This document shows, piece after piece, positions 1-5,776 of a DNA stretch of 7,096 bases. Each line of letters begins with the position of its first letter. Position 1 is the first letter of the stretch. This DNA comes from an uncultured Bacilli bacterium (GTDB taxonomy: Bacteria > Bacillota_I > Bacilli_A > RF39 > UBA660). The position numbers and the translations under genes are program-made. The stretch spans positions 1-7,096 of the forward strand of contig CANQZH010000060.1 of assembly GCA_947628245.1 (NCBI GenBank), in the 5' to 3' direction. The notes under the pieces were generated by a model. The model did not search any database. It worked only from the letters and a program-made list of their open reading frames with translations, and had not been told where the DNA came from.

Positions 1-250
1 TAAATAATAAAACTAAAATTAACGAAAAACCTATTTTTAAACCTTCAATATAACCTTTTTTATCAGCCATTTTTCCATATTTATATCCAATTATTAAAAA
101 GATAATAATCATTAAAATAATAAATAAGATACTTGTAGTATTAAAACTCATAAGTCCTCCTAAATTAAGTAAAGAAAATAAGATACTAATTAATAGAATA
201 GTTATGGTAAAAAATAAAAATGTTTTACCATAATTTTTTAATGTTTTCAA
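1..250 (-). CDS. TIGR04086/YrzE-like small membrane protein, C-terminus cut by window edge
   Basis: An open frame of 83 codons runs leftwards off the window with no stop. The start is TTG at 250-248, chosen because GGTGAT (260-255) lies about six bases upstream and because this start keeps a first membrane segment at residues 10-29. A second segment covers about 41-55. It is followed by GYKYGKMADKKGYIEGLKIG (55-74), a basic glycine-containing loop like that of TIGR04086 (YrzE-type) membrane proteins, and then the start of a third hydrophobic stretch. The family has no known function. In Bacillus subtilis yrzE lies beside yrbG, a DUF421 gene, and a DUF421 gene is the divergent neighbour here, which supports the call. 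An internal ATG at 151-149 has an AGGAGG upstream, but starting there would remove the first membrane segment. Family assignment is from motif memory and synteny. Confidence 0.7.
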   Translation of the reverse strand, partial: MKTLKNYGKTFLFFTITILLISILFSLLNLGGLMSFNTTSILFIILMIIIFLIIGYKYGKMADKKGYIEGLKIGFSLILVLLF

Positions 251-325
251 ATTAATCACCTAATAATATTTATGTAAATGTTTAAAAAAATAGAATATTT
301 ACCATAATAATATTAGGTGATAATC
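251..325. promoter_or_regulatory. Divergent intergenic region with 11-bp inverted repeat
   Basis: This short spacer must hold the starts of two divergent transcripts. ATCACCTAATA (255-265) and TATTAGGTGAT (311-321) form a perfect 11-bp inverted repeat with a 45-base spacer. Each arm contains the ribosome site (AGGTGA) of the gene it faces. For the rightward gene a TAGAAT box at 291-296 could be a -10, but the matching -35 (TTTATG, 269-274, 16-base spacing) is poor. No convincing leftward promoter was picked out. Confidence 0.35.
315..320 (+). promoter_or_regulatory. Ribosome binding site fixing a GTG start
   Basis: AGGTGA lies five bases before GTG 326. It rules out the longer reading from GTG 317, which would begin inside this site, and makes ATG 338 too distant. 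Confidence 0.7.
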
Positions 326-973
326 GTGAATGAATTAATGAGTGTTGTTTTAAGAACTTTATTTTTTTATTTCTTTATTATTCTTTTATATCGAATAATG
401 GGTAAAAGAGAAATAGGTCAATTAGGTATTATAGATTTAATTATTTCTATTTTAATGGCTGAATTAGTAGCTATCTCAATTGAAGATGTTGAAAAAAGTT
501 TATGGGTTACTATTTTACCTTTAACTTTATTAACTGGTTTAGAAATCATTTTAGCATTTATTTCAATTAAATCTCGATGGTTTAGATCTATCTTTGGGGG
601 AAAGACTTCTTTAATTGTATGTGATGGTAAAGTAAATTATAAAGAAATGATTAAACAGCGTTATAGTATGGATGATTTATTAATTAGTTTAAGACAAAAA
701 GAAGTTAAAAATATTGATGAAGTTGAATATGCTTTTTTAGAACCTAATGGTAAATTATCAATTTTTAAATATAATTTATTTCATAGTAAAACGATGTATC
801 CAATGCCTTTAATTTTAGATGGTTCAATTAATAAAAAAACTTTAGAATATTTAGGATATGATGAAAAATGGTTAGAAAATAAACTTGCTTTAAAGCATTT
901 AACTATTGATGATATTTTTTATGCTTTTTATAAAAAAAATAAAATTTATTTAATAACTAATGCCGAATTATAA
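326..973 (+). CDS. DUF421 / YetF-family membrane protein
   Basis: A 215-residue protein beginning with GTG. The N-terminal half holds about three membrane segments (about 7-25, 33-52 and 57-80). The family signature RIMGKREIGQLG (23-34) follows the first segment, and the second carries DLIISILMAELVAI. The rest is the soluble C-terminal domain of the YetF/YrbG family, with a VEYAFLEPNGKLSIF strand region typical of it. The full length agrees with YetF-like proteins (about 210-230 residues). The family is membrane-bound and common in spore-formers; its biochemical role is unclear. It lies alone between a divergent promoter region and a terminator, so it is probably a single-gene transcript. The TIGR04086 neighbour repeats the yrzE-yrbG pairing of Bacillus, though here the two genes are divergent. 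Confidence 0.88.
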   Translation: MNELMSVVLRTLFFYFFIILLYRIMGKREIGQLGIIDLIISILMAELVAISIEDVEKSLWVTILPLTLLTGLEIILAFISIKSRWFRSIFGGKTSLIVCDGKVNYKEMIKQRYSMDDLLISLRQKEVKNIDEVEYAFLEPNGKLSIFKYNLFHSKTMYPMPLILDGSINKKTLEYLGYDEKWLENKLALKHLTIDDIFYAFYKKNKIYLITNAEL

Positions 974-988
974 TTCGACATTTTATTT
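959..988 (+). terminator. Rho-independent terminator overlapping the DUF421 stop codon
   Basis: AATG-C-CGAAT pairs with ATTCG-A-CATT around a TATA loop: nine pairs with one C/A mismatch. A TTTTATTT tract follows. The stop codon TAA (971-973) lies in the loop and 3' arm, so the hairpin is partly coding. Confidence 0.75.
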
Positions 989-1007
989 CTATTGTTTATG
1001 ATATAAC
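975..1007 (+). promoter_or_regulatory. Probable promoter of the spoIIB-radC-mre-spoIVF run
   Basis: TCGACA (975-980), 16 bases, then TATGAT (997-1002) is a good SigA-type match (5/6 and 5/6). An alternative is an extended -10, TGA-TATAAC (999-1007). Either would start RNA about 1008-1014, almost at the first start codons. The -35 box lies inside the 3' arm of the preceding terminator. Confidence 0.5.
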
Positions 1008-1016
1008 AATATTGTG

Positions 1017-1451
1017 ATGGATATGAAAAAGAAATTTTATTTAATTATTTTAGCAATTTTTTTAGGAGGTGTAATGGCTCTTATTACAATTAATAAGTTT
1101 AGTTTTAATCAAAAAACTTTTATTGTTTCGATTTATCAATTAGGAGTTTATAAAAATTATGATAATGCTTTAGCTAAAGCTCATAATGCTAAAGGCGCTA
1201 TTATTGTTAATAATGATGATACCTATCAAGTTATTGGGGCTATTGCAAGTTCTAAAACTTCTAAAGATAAAATTTCATTATTATTAAAAAATGAAAATTT
1301 AGATTATTATGAAAAAGAAATTAATTTAGATGCGGAAAGTAAAAAAACAATTGATGAATATGAATTATTAATTAATAAAACTGATGATTTAGAAGTTTTA
1401 AAAAAGTTAAATGAACAATTATTAGCAAATATTTCAGAAAGGGTGAATTAA
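1017..1451 (+). CDS. SPOR-domain membrane protein, minimal SpoIIB-like
   Basis: A 144-residue protein with a short basic N-terminus and one membrane segment (about 7-25). A compact domain at about 34-102 resembles a SPOR (peptidoglycan-binding) domain: it opens with IYQLGVYKNYDNALAKA (39-55), matching the usual xVQLGxFxxxxNAxxLA pattern, and continues with a Y70-Q-V-I-G strand. A charged, probably helical tail (103-144) ends it. In Bacillus subtilis spoIIB, which encodes a membrane protein with a C-terminal SPOR domain that helps target septal peptidoglycan hydrolysis during engulfment, lies just upstream of maf-radC; here it directly abuts radC (stop-start TAAATG). The protein is much shorter than B. 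subtilis SpoIIB (about 330 residues), lacking the long linker. The start is uncertain: GTG 1014, ATG 1017 and ATG 1023 are in frame and none has a Shine-Dalgarno. The SpoIIB assignment is inferred from domain plus synteny. Confidence 0.65.
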   Translation: MDMKKKFYLIILAIFLGGVMALITINKFSFNQKTFIVSIYQLGVYKNYDNALAKAHNAKGAIIVNNDDTYQVIGAIASSKTSKDKISLLLKNENLDYYEKEINLDAESKKTIDEYELLINKTDDLEVLKKLNEQLLANISERVN

Positions 1452-2135
1452 ATGAAAGATATGCCAAAAGATGAATTACCAAGAGAAAAAGCAATTAAAT
1501 ATGGTTTTAATTCTTTAAGTGATGCTGAACTTTTAGCTATCTTACTTCGAACTGGTACTAAAGATTTAAATGTTAAACAACTAGCACTTCAAATATTAAA
1601 AGAAATGAATAGTTTAAATGGCTTACAAAATAGTCGAATATCTAAACTTGCTAGTATTAAAGGAGTAGGTAAAGTAAAAGCGGTGACTATTCTAGCTGCT
1701 TTAGAACTTGGTAAAAGATTTAATAAAGAAAATAGCTATAAACCTCTTAAAATAAAAGAAACAAAAGATGTTTATAATGCCTATAAAGATGAATTAGAAA
1801 ATGAAAGTCAAGAAAAATTAATGGCTGTTTTTCTAAATAATCAAAATATTGTTCTCGCAAGTAAGATTTTATTTGTAGGTATTTCTAATCAAAGTCTTGT
1901 CGAACCTAAAACCATTTTTAAAGAAGCAATGCTCTATAATGCCACTAGAATAATTATTTTACATAATCATCCAAGTGGTAGTGCTACTCCTAGTAAAGAA
2001 GATTATGTAATGACTGATACCGTTAAAAAAGCTGGAGATTTATTAAATATTAAATTAATAGATCATTTAATTATTGGTAAAGATTGTTATTTTAGTTTTT
2101 ATGATTATTTAAAGGGTGGTGTTATTTTTGAATAA
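1452..2135 (+). CDS. radC: RadC-family JAB/MPN (JAMM) domain protein
   Basis: A 227-residue protein, the usual RadC length. The N-terminal UPF0758 region is recognisable (LPREKAIKYGFNSLSDAELL, 9-28). A helix-hairpin-helix-like segment is centred on IKGVGKVKAV (69-78). The C-terminal JAMM metal-binding motif is intact: HNHPSGSATPSKED (171-184), with H171, H173 and D184 as expected zinc ligands and S181 conserved. The closing IDHLIIG and FSFYDYL are also typical. Despite the name, a DNA-repair role is not established for the family. The segment normally reading VHPRE is VEPKT here (150-154). The start ATG follows AAGGGTG by a few bases and abuts the preceding stop. It keeps its Bacillus place before the mre genes, but mreB is missing. 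Confidence 0.95.
   Translation: MKDMPKDELPREKAIKYGFNSLSDAELLAILLRTGTKDLNVKQLALQILKEMNSLNGLQNSRISKLASIKGVGKVKAVTILAALELGKRFNKENSYKPLKIKETKDVYNAYKDELENESQEKLMAVFLNNQNIVLASKILFVGISNQSLVEPKTIFKEAMLYNATRIIILHNHPSGSATPSKEDYVMTDTVKKAGDLLNIKLIDHLIIGKDCYFSFYDYLKGGVIFE
2111..2121 (+). promoter_or_regulatory. Ribosome binding site fixing a TTG start for mreC
   Basis: AAAGGGTGGTG lies inside the end of radC, six bases before TTG 2128. A start at GTG 2116 would lie within this site, so TTG 2128 is preferred. Confidence 0.6.
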
Positions 2136-2784
2136 AAACAAAAAAATTATTTTAATTTTATTTATTTTTTTAGTAATTTATTTTATTAAAGAACCAGTAA
2201 TTGCTTTATTATTTAAAAATGATTTTAATTTAAAAGATAAAGCTTGTAACTATCCTGAAGAATATTTAAAATTAAAAGATGAATATGATGCTTTATTAGA
2301 ATATAAAACTACAATTAATGATACTTTAATAAGTAAAGTTATCTTTTATGATCCTTTAGAGTTTTTTGAAACAGTTACTATTATTAAAGGTAAAAGTGAA
2401 AATGTTGCGGTAGGAGATTTAGTAATTAATGAATTAGGATTAATAGGAATTGTTAGTAAAGTAAATACTCATACCTCTAAAGTAGCATTACTTCCCAATA
2501 AAGATACTCATATAGCGGTTCATATTGGTGATGTAGATGGACTTCTTACTAGTGAAAATGGTAATTTAGTTATTAAAAATATTACTAGAATGGATAATAT
2601 TAATGTTGGAAGTAGTGTAACAACATCTAATTATAGTTTACTTCAAACTGGTTTATTAATTGGTAATGTAAAAGAAATTAAAACAAATGATGAAAATTTA
2701 AGTTATGAATTATTAATAGAACCAGCTGTTAATTTCAATAATTTAAATTATGTAACAATTAGAAAGAATGGTAATTATGAATAA
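2128..2784 (+). CDS. mreC: Rod shape-determining protein MreC
   Basis: A 218-residue protein from a TTG start overlapping radC by eight bases. It has a basic cytoplasmic N-terminus, one membrane anchor (about 6-29), a short helical segment (about 43-66) that would be the dimerising coiled coil, and then the extracellular beta-barrel domain. Family hallmarks are VAVGDLVINELGLIGIVSKV (93-112) followed by the S-K-V-A-L-L-P strand and, later, LLQTGLLIGNVKEI. MreC organises the lateral cell-wall synthesis complex with MreD, RodA and PBP2. It is shorter than typical MreC (about 270-290), with a reduced coiled coil and almost no C-terminal tail. No mreB precedes it, so the actin-like partner must lie elsewhere or be lost. 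It overlaps mreD by eight bases, implying translational coupling. Confidence 0.9.
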   Translation: MNKNKKIILILFIFLVIYFIKEPVIALLFKNDFNLKDKACNYPEEYLKLKDEYDALLEYKTTINDTLISKVIFYDPLEFFETVTIIKGKSENVAVGDLVINELGLIGIVSKVNTHTSKVALLPNKDTHIAVHIGDVDGLLTSENGNLVIKNITRMDNINVGSSVTTSNYSLLQTGLLIGNVKEIKTNDENLSYELLIEPAVNFNNLNYVTIRKNGNYE

Positions 2785-3127
2785 TTTAATTGCTTTTTTA
2801 GTTTTTAATTTTTTTAGCGAAGATGATACATATCCCTATATTCTTATATTAGCTCTTATTTTTGATTTTGGAATATATGATACATATTTTTTAAATACTA
2901 TTTTCTTTACTATTTTATATTATTTAAATCGTAAAATTAAAACTAAACATCATTTTATTCTATATTTAATTAGAAATTTTCTTAATTTAACAATTGGCTT
3001 AATCTTTTATAGTTTAATAAATAATTTAATTTTACCATTAAATAATTTTCTTTTAGCATATTTATCAAACTTTATTTGGACTATTATCTTCTTTATTTTT
3101 CATCGTAAAACATTAGTTATAAATTAG
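2777..3127 (+). CDS. mreD: Short MreD-like membrane protein
   Basis: A 116-residue, very hydrophobic protein with about four or five predicted membrane segments, rich in F, L and I. MreD proteins are usually about 160-170 residues with five or six segments, so this is a shortened form. DDTYPYILILALIFDFGIYD (17-36) resembles the family's loop plus P-x-x-x-x-x-A-L-I-x-D stretch. Position directly after mreC, with an eight-base overlap matching the radC/mreC overlap, is the main support. ATG 2777 was chosen over ATG 2768 because the A/G-rich stretch (2761-2772) is better placed for it; this is not certain. Likely role: membrane partner of MreC in wall elongation. A 34-base gap without visible signals separates it from the next gene. 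Confidence 0.7.
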   Translation: MNNLIAFLVFNFFSEDDTYPYILILALIFDFGIYDTYFLNTIFFTILYYLNRKIKTKHHFILYLIRNFLNLTIGLIFYSLINNLILPLNNFLLAYLSNFIWTIIFFIFHRKTLVIN

Positions 3128-3161
3128 AATGTTTTAGCATATCATTTGTTAGGTGAAAAAA

Positions 3162-3758
3162 ATGGATGAATTAGCATTAATTGCCAAAAGGCATCAAGCA
3201 AGAAAATATAAAAGTAATAAAGATGATAAGAAAGTTAGTAAAATCTTTTCTAAAATTTTATTAAGTATAATATTTATTTTAATTAGTTGCATTTATATTC
3301 ATTTAGATAAGAATAATTTAGCTAAATATCAAAAGTTTGTTTTTACTGATAATTTAACTTTTGCTAAAATTAATGATGCTTATCATAAGTTTTTTGGTTC
3401 TCTTTTTCCAAGCGTAGTTAATAATGATGAAAGCATTGTGGCAAATAATGAAGTATCATTAAATGAAATAACGGAATATCAAGATGGTTATAAAATTAAA
3501 AGTAGTTCACCTATAAGTGTTTTAGAAAGTGGGATTATTGTCTATTTAGATGAAAAAGAAGGTTATGGAAAAACTGCTATTATTCAAGGAATTAATGGTT
3601 ATGATATTTGGTATGGTAATTTAACTGATGAAAGTGTTAAATTATATGATTATGTAGAAAAAGGAAGTATTTTAGGTAATTGTCTTGATGGTTTTTATTA
3701 TAATGTTTTTTATAAAGATGGAAATAAAATAAGTTATGAAGAATATTTTAACAATTAA
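3162..3758 (+). CDS. spoIVFA: SpoIVFA-like protein with degenerate M23/LytM domain
   Basis: A 198-residue protein. The strongly basic N-terminus (KRHQARKYKS, 9-18) precedes one membrane segment (about 31-47), a linker, and a C-terminal LytM/M23-like beta domain (about 117-173) containing ESGIIVYLDEKEGYGKTAII, DIWYGNL and YVEKGSILG. The zinc-binding histidines of active M23 peptidases are absent: the usual Y-x-H-L region reads WYGNL (150-154). That is the pattern of SpoIVFA, which in Bacillus holds the SpoIVFB protease in its mother-cell membrane complex with BofA and is itself cut by SpoIVB. The start ATG 3162 follows AGGTGA (3151-3156); the longer frame from GTG 3153 would begin inside that site. 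It overlaps spoIVFB by 23 bases, as expected for co-made partners. Alternative: another catalytically dead LytM protein. Confidence 0.75.
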   Translation: MDELALIAKRHQARKYKSNKDDKKVSKIFSKILLSIIFILISCIYIHLDKNNLAKYQKFVFTDNLTFAKINDAYHKFFGSLFPSVVNNDESIVANNEVSLNEITEYQDGYKIKSSSPISVLESGIIVYLDEKEGYGKTAIIQGINGYDIWYGNLTDESVKLYDYVEKGSILGNCLDGFYYNVFYKDGNKISYEEYFNN

Positions 3759-4458
3759 TTATTTTACTTATTTTTATTTTTTTATGGCATTTTTATGTGG
3801 TTATTTTAAAAATACTTTAATTCTTTTTTTTATTGTTTTAATTCACGAATTTGGTCATATTCTAATTATTAAATTATTTAAATATAAAATTGTTAAAGTA
3901 ACTATTTATTCTTTTGGGGGAATTACGAAAATTGATAAACCTATTAATTCTTCTATTAATCAAGAGCTTTTTATAGCTTTTGGAGGAATTTTAATGCAAT
4001 TAATTAGTTTATTATTTATTAAAAATCATTTATTTTATTATTATAGTTTAAATATAATCCTTTTTAATTTATTACCAATTTATCCTTTAGATGGTTATCG
4101 AATAATAAATTTAATATTAGATAAGTTTTTAGCATTTGAAAAATCTTTAAAATATTCTAATATTATAAGTATTATTGTTTTAATGATCTTTTTACTTTTT
4201 AATATTTTTAGTTATCAAAAAAATTATTTAATATGTTCATTTTTAATTATAGAAATTCTTTTAATGTTTAAAAACCAAAAATACTTAATTCATAAATTTT
4301 ATTTAGAAAGGTATTTATATAATTTTCCTTATCATAAAATTTCTAGTGAAGATAGTTTAAATATTCATTTACTAAAAAAAAATACTTTACATTTTTTTAA
4401 GTATCATAATCGTTATCTTCACGAAAAAGGAGTTTTAAAATCATTTTTTAAAAATTAG
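3736..4458 (+). CDS. spoIVFB: SpoIVFB, M50 intramembrane metalloprotease
   Basis: A 240-residue multi-pass membrane protein of peptidase family M50. The zinc motif HEFGH is at 37-41 inside a hydrophobic helix. The third ligand lies in NLLPIYPLDGYR (111-122), with D119 matching the family N-x-x-P-x-x-P-L-D-G motif. Further hydrophobic stretches cover about 10-35, 77-108 and 140-178. SpoIVFB cleaves pro-sigmaK in the mother cell during late sporulation. Immediate linkage to a SpoIVFA-like gene and position before rplU match Bacillus. The C-terminal part after the membrane region is only about 60 residues and shows no clear CBS domain, which B. subtilis SpoIVFB (about 290 residues) has. The start codon is inside the preceding gene with only a weak ribosome site, so coupling is likely. 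A non-sporulation site-2-type protease is the alternative. Confidence 0.87.
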   Translation: MKNILTINYFTYFYFFMAFLCGYFKNTLILFFIVLIHEFGHILIIKLFKYKIVKVTIYSFGGITKIDKPINSSINQELFIAFGGILMQLISLLFIKNHLFYYYSLNIILFNLLPIYPLDGYRIINLILDKFLAFEKSLKYSNIISIIVLMIFLLFNIFSYQKNYLICSFLIIEILLMFKNQKYLIHKFYLERYLYNFPYHKISSEDSLNIHLLKKNTLHFFKYHNRYLHEKGVLKSFFKN

Positions 4459-4460
4459 AC

Positions 4461-4489
4461 TTTACTTTTAATTATTTATTAATTAAAAT
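4461..4489 (+). promoter_or_regulatory. Possible promoter before the paralogue pair
   Basis: TTTACT (4461-4466), 17 bases, then TAAAAT (4484-4489) is a fair SigA-type match (4/6 and 5/6). In DNA this A+T-rich such matches arise by chance. An all-A/T hairpin (4470-4477 with 4486-4493, 8 bp) followed by four Ts overlaps it and could act as a weak terminator instead. Confidence 0.3.
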
Positions 4490-4511
4490 AATTTTTTAAG
4501 GAAGTGGAAAA

Positions 4512-5117
4512 ATGTTACTTGATATTGAAAATGTTATGGCTGAATATGATGATTTAATGCATAAATTATTTGAAACATTAATTATGATTAATGATGAAGA
4601 AGCTTTACCAGCAATTAGTTATTATTTAAAAAAAATTAAACAAATTCCTAAAGATGGTAATCCAAATATTATTTCTTATAATTATCCTTTTACTGGTCTA
4701 ATAAATCCTTTTGATAAAAATATTAAAGCGGTTGATGAATGTAAAAGATTAATTTATGATTTAAAAAATATTGGTTATCATAATGAAGATTTAAATGATA
4801 TTGTTCTTAGATTATTGCAATGTGAAAAAAAAGCTTTAATTATTTTTTGTAAATATTATGTTCCACGTAATAGACAATGTGAATGGCTTTTATTTGCCGA
4901 GAATAAAATAAATCAAAGAAATCTTTTAAAAGCTATAGCTTATAATTTTTATTTAACTGCTAATATAGATAATTATGAGCTAATTTTATATATTATATTT
5001 AATACTAATTTAAATGATAAATATAAAGTACCAGTAGTTCAAGCTTTATTAGATTATCATTATGATAATAAAGAATTATCTAAAACAATTTTAAAAATTT
5101 TACAGATAAAAAGGTGA
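4512..5117 (+). CDS. Hypothetical protein, paralogue A of a tandem pair
   Basis: A 201-residue protein of no family I recognise. It has no signal peptide or membrane segment and is predicted mostly alpha-helical. Visible landmarks are YPFTG at 58-62, a KNIGYHNEDLND helix region (85-96), KALIIFCKYYVP (107-118) and EWLLFAENKINQRNLL (124-139). The same landmarks in the same order and nearly the same positions occur in the next gene, so the two are diverged duplicates. The start ATG has AAGGAAGTGG five to ten bases upstream. The stop, TGA at 5115-5117, is the only TGA stop in the window and lies within the next gene's ribosome site. It sits between spoIVFB and the rplU promoter, where Bacillus has no gene; a role in sporulation or ribosome biology cannot be read from the sequence. 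Confidence 0.8.
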   Translation: MLLDIENVMAEYDDLMHKLFETLIMINDEEALPAISYYLKKIKQIPKDGNPNIISYNYPFTGLINPFDKNIKAVDECKRLIYDLKNIGYHNEDLNDIVLRLLQCEKKALIIFCKYYVPRNRQCEWLLFAENKINQRNLLKAIAYNFYLTANIDNYELILYIIFNTNLNDKYKVPVVQALLDYHYDNKELSKTILKILQIKR

Positions 5118-5118
5118 T
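5111..5118 (+). promoter_or_regulatory. Ribosome binding site deciding between adjacent ATGs
   Basis: AAGGTGAT includes the upstream gene's TGA stop. It is two bases from ATG 5119 but five from ATG 5122, favouring the second. Confidence 0.55.
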
Positions 5119-5121
5119 ATG

Positions 5122-5736
5122 ATGGAAGAAGTATTTAACAATGCGGTTATTAAAGTAAATAATAAATTATTAGTAATTAATAAATTATTAGTAAATATCT
5201 CTCAAATTGATAATAATTTACAAGAATTAGTTTCTGATTATTGTAATAATGTTGAAGATTTTAAGTATGAACCATATGATTTTAAATATCCATATTATGG
5301 AATGAAAGAAGAGATTATGTGTATTGTAAATGTTATTAATTATTTAATAGCTTTATCAAAAGCTTTTAAAGAAATAAATTATGTAAATAAAGATTTTGAA
5401 CGAGCTTTAAAAGATTTAATTGATGAAGAAAGAAATTTTTTAATAACATATGGAATGATTTTTTTCGAACCATTTTCTTGGAATAATTGGCAAGAGTTTG
5501 CTACAAGTAAATTAAAAAATCGTCACGAATTAGCTAATGCTGTTTTATTATCAATAAGTCTTGTTCAAGCTGAAAATCCTGAAGATTTATTAGATAATTT
5601 TTATAATACTGAATTATTGAGTTACGATGTTAGAACCGATATTATGGATTTTATAGCATCTAATCATATAAGCCAAGATAGTATAAAATTATATTTTAAT
5701 CAAAAAATTGTTAATAATTTAGCTTTAATGCTTTAG
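5122..5736 (+). CDS. Hypothetical protein, paralogue B of a tandem pair
   Basis: A 204-residue soluble, mostly helical, acidic protein without a recognised family. YPYYG (56-60), a FKEINYVNKDFERAL region (82-96), FLITYGMIFFEP (106-117) and NWQEFATSKLKNRHEL (122-137) line up with the previous protein's landmarks. In the last block W, F-A, K, R and L are identical in register. Near the N-terminus NKLLVI/NKLLVN is an exact tandem repeat of six residues from an 18-bp duplication absent in paralogue A. Only four bases separate the genes, so they are co-translated and their products may work together. The stop is followed within six bases by the rplU promoter, with no terminator seen, so read-through into rplU is possible. 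Confidence 0.8.
   Translation: MEEVFNNAVIKVNNKLLVINKLLVNISQIDNNLQELVSDYCNNVEDFKYEPYDFKYPYYGMKEEIMCIVNVINYLIALSKAFKEINYVNKDFERALKDLIDEERNFLITYGMIFFEPFSWNNWQEFATSKLKNRHELANAVLLSISLVQAENPEDLLDNFYNTELLSYDVRTDIMDFIASNHISQDSIKLYFNQKIVNNLALML
5161..5196 (+). repeat. 18-bp in-frame tandem duplication
   Basis: Two copies of an 18-bp unit (5161-5178 and 5179-5196) differ at one position and encode NKLLVI and NKLLVN. This looks like a recent slippage event within paralogue B. Confidence 0.8.
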
Positions 5737-5741
5737 AGTGT

Positions 5742-5770
5742 TTGACAAACAAGATATTTTTTGATAGAAT
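5742..5770 (+). promoter_or_regulatory. Strong extended -10 promoter of the rplU operon
   Basis: TTGACA (5742-5747), exactly 17 bases, then TAGAAT (5765-5770), with a TGA triplet just before the -10 box (extended -10). Transcription should begin about 5776-5778. Two inverted repeats overlap it: TGTTTG-A-CAAACA (5739-5751), and AAACAAG/CTTGTTT (5747-5753 and 5774-5780). Confidence 0.88.
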
Positions 5771-5776
5771 TTACTT

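Noticed and set aside
1..250. Starting the minus-strand membrane protein at ATG 151, which has an AGGAGG before it
   Set aside because: The frame upstream continues as a clear hydrophobic segment and has its own GGTG site before TTG 250.
4470..4497. Rho-independent terminator after spoIVFB
   Set aside because: The 8-bp stem is entirely A/T with an eight-base loop and only four following Ts; such hairpins are expected by chance here.
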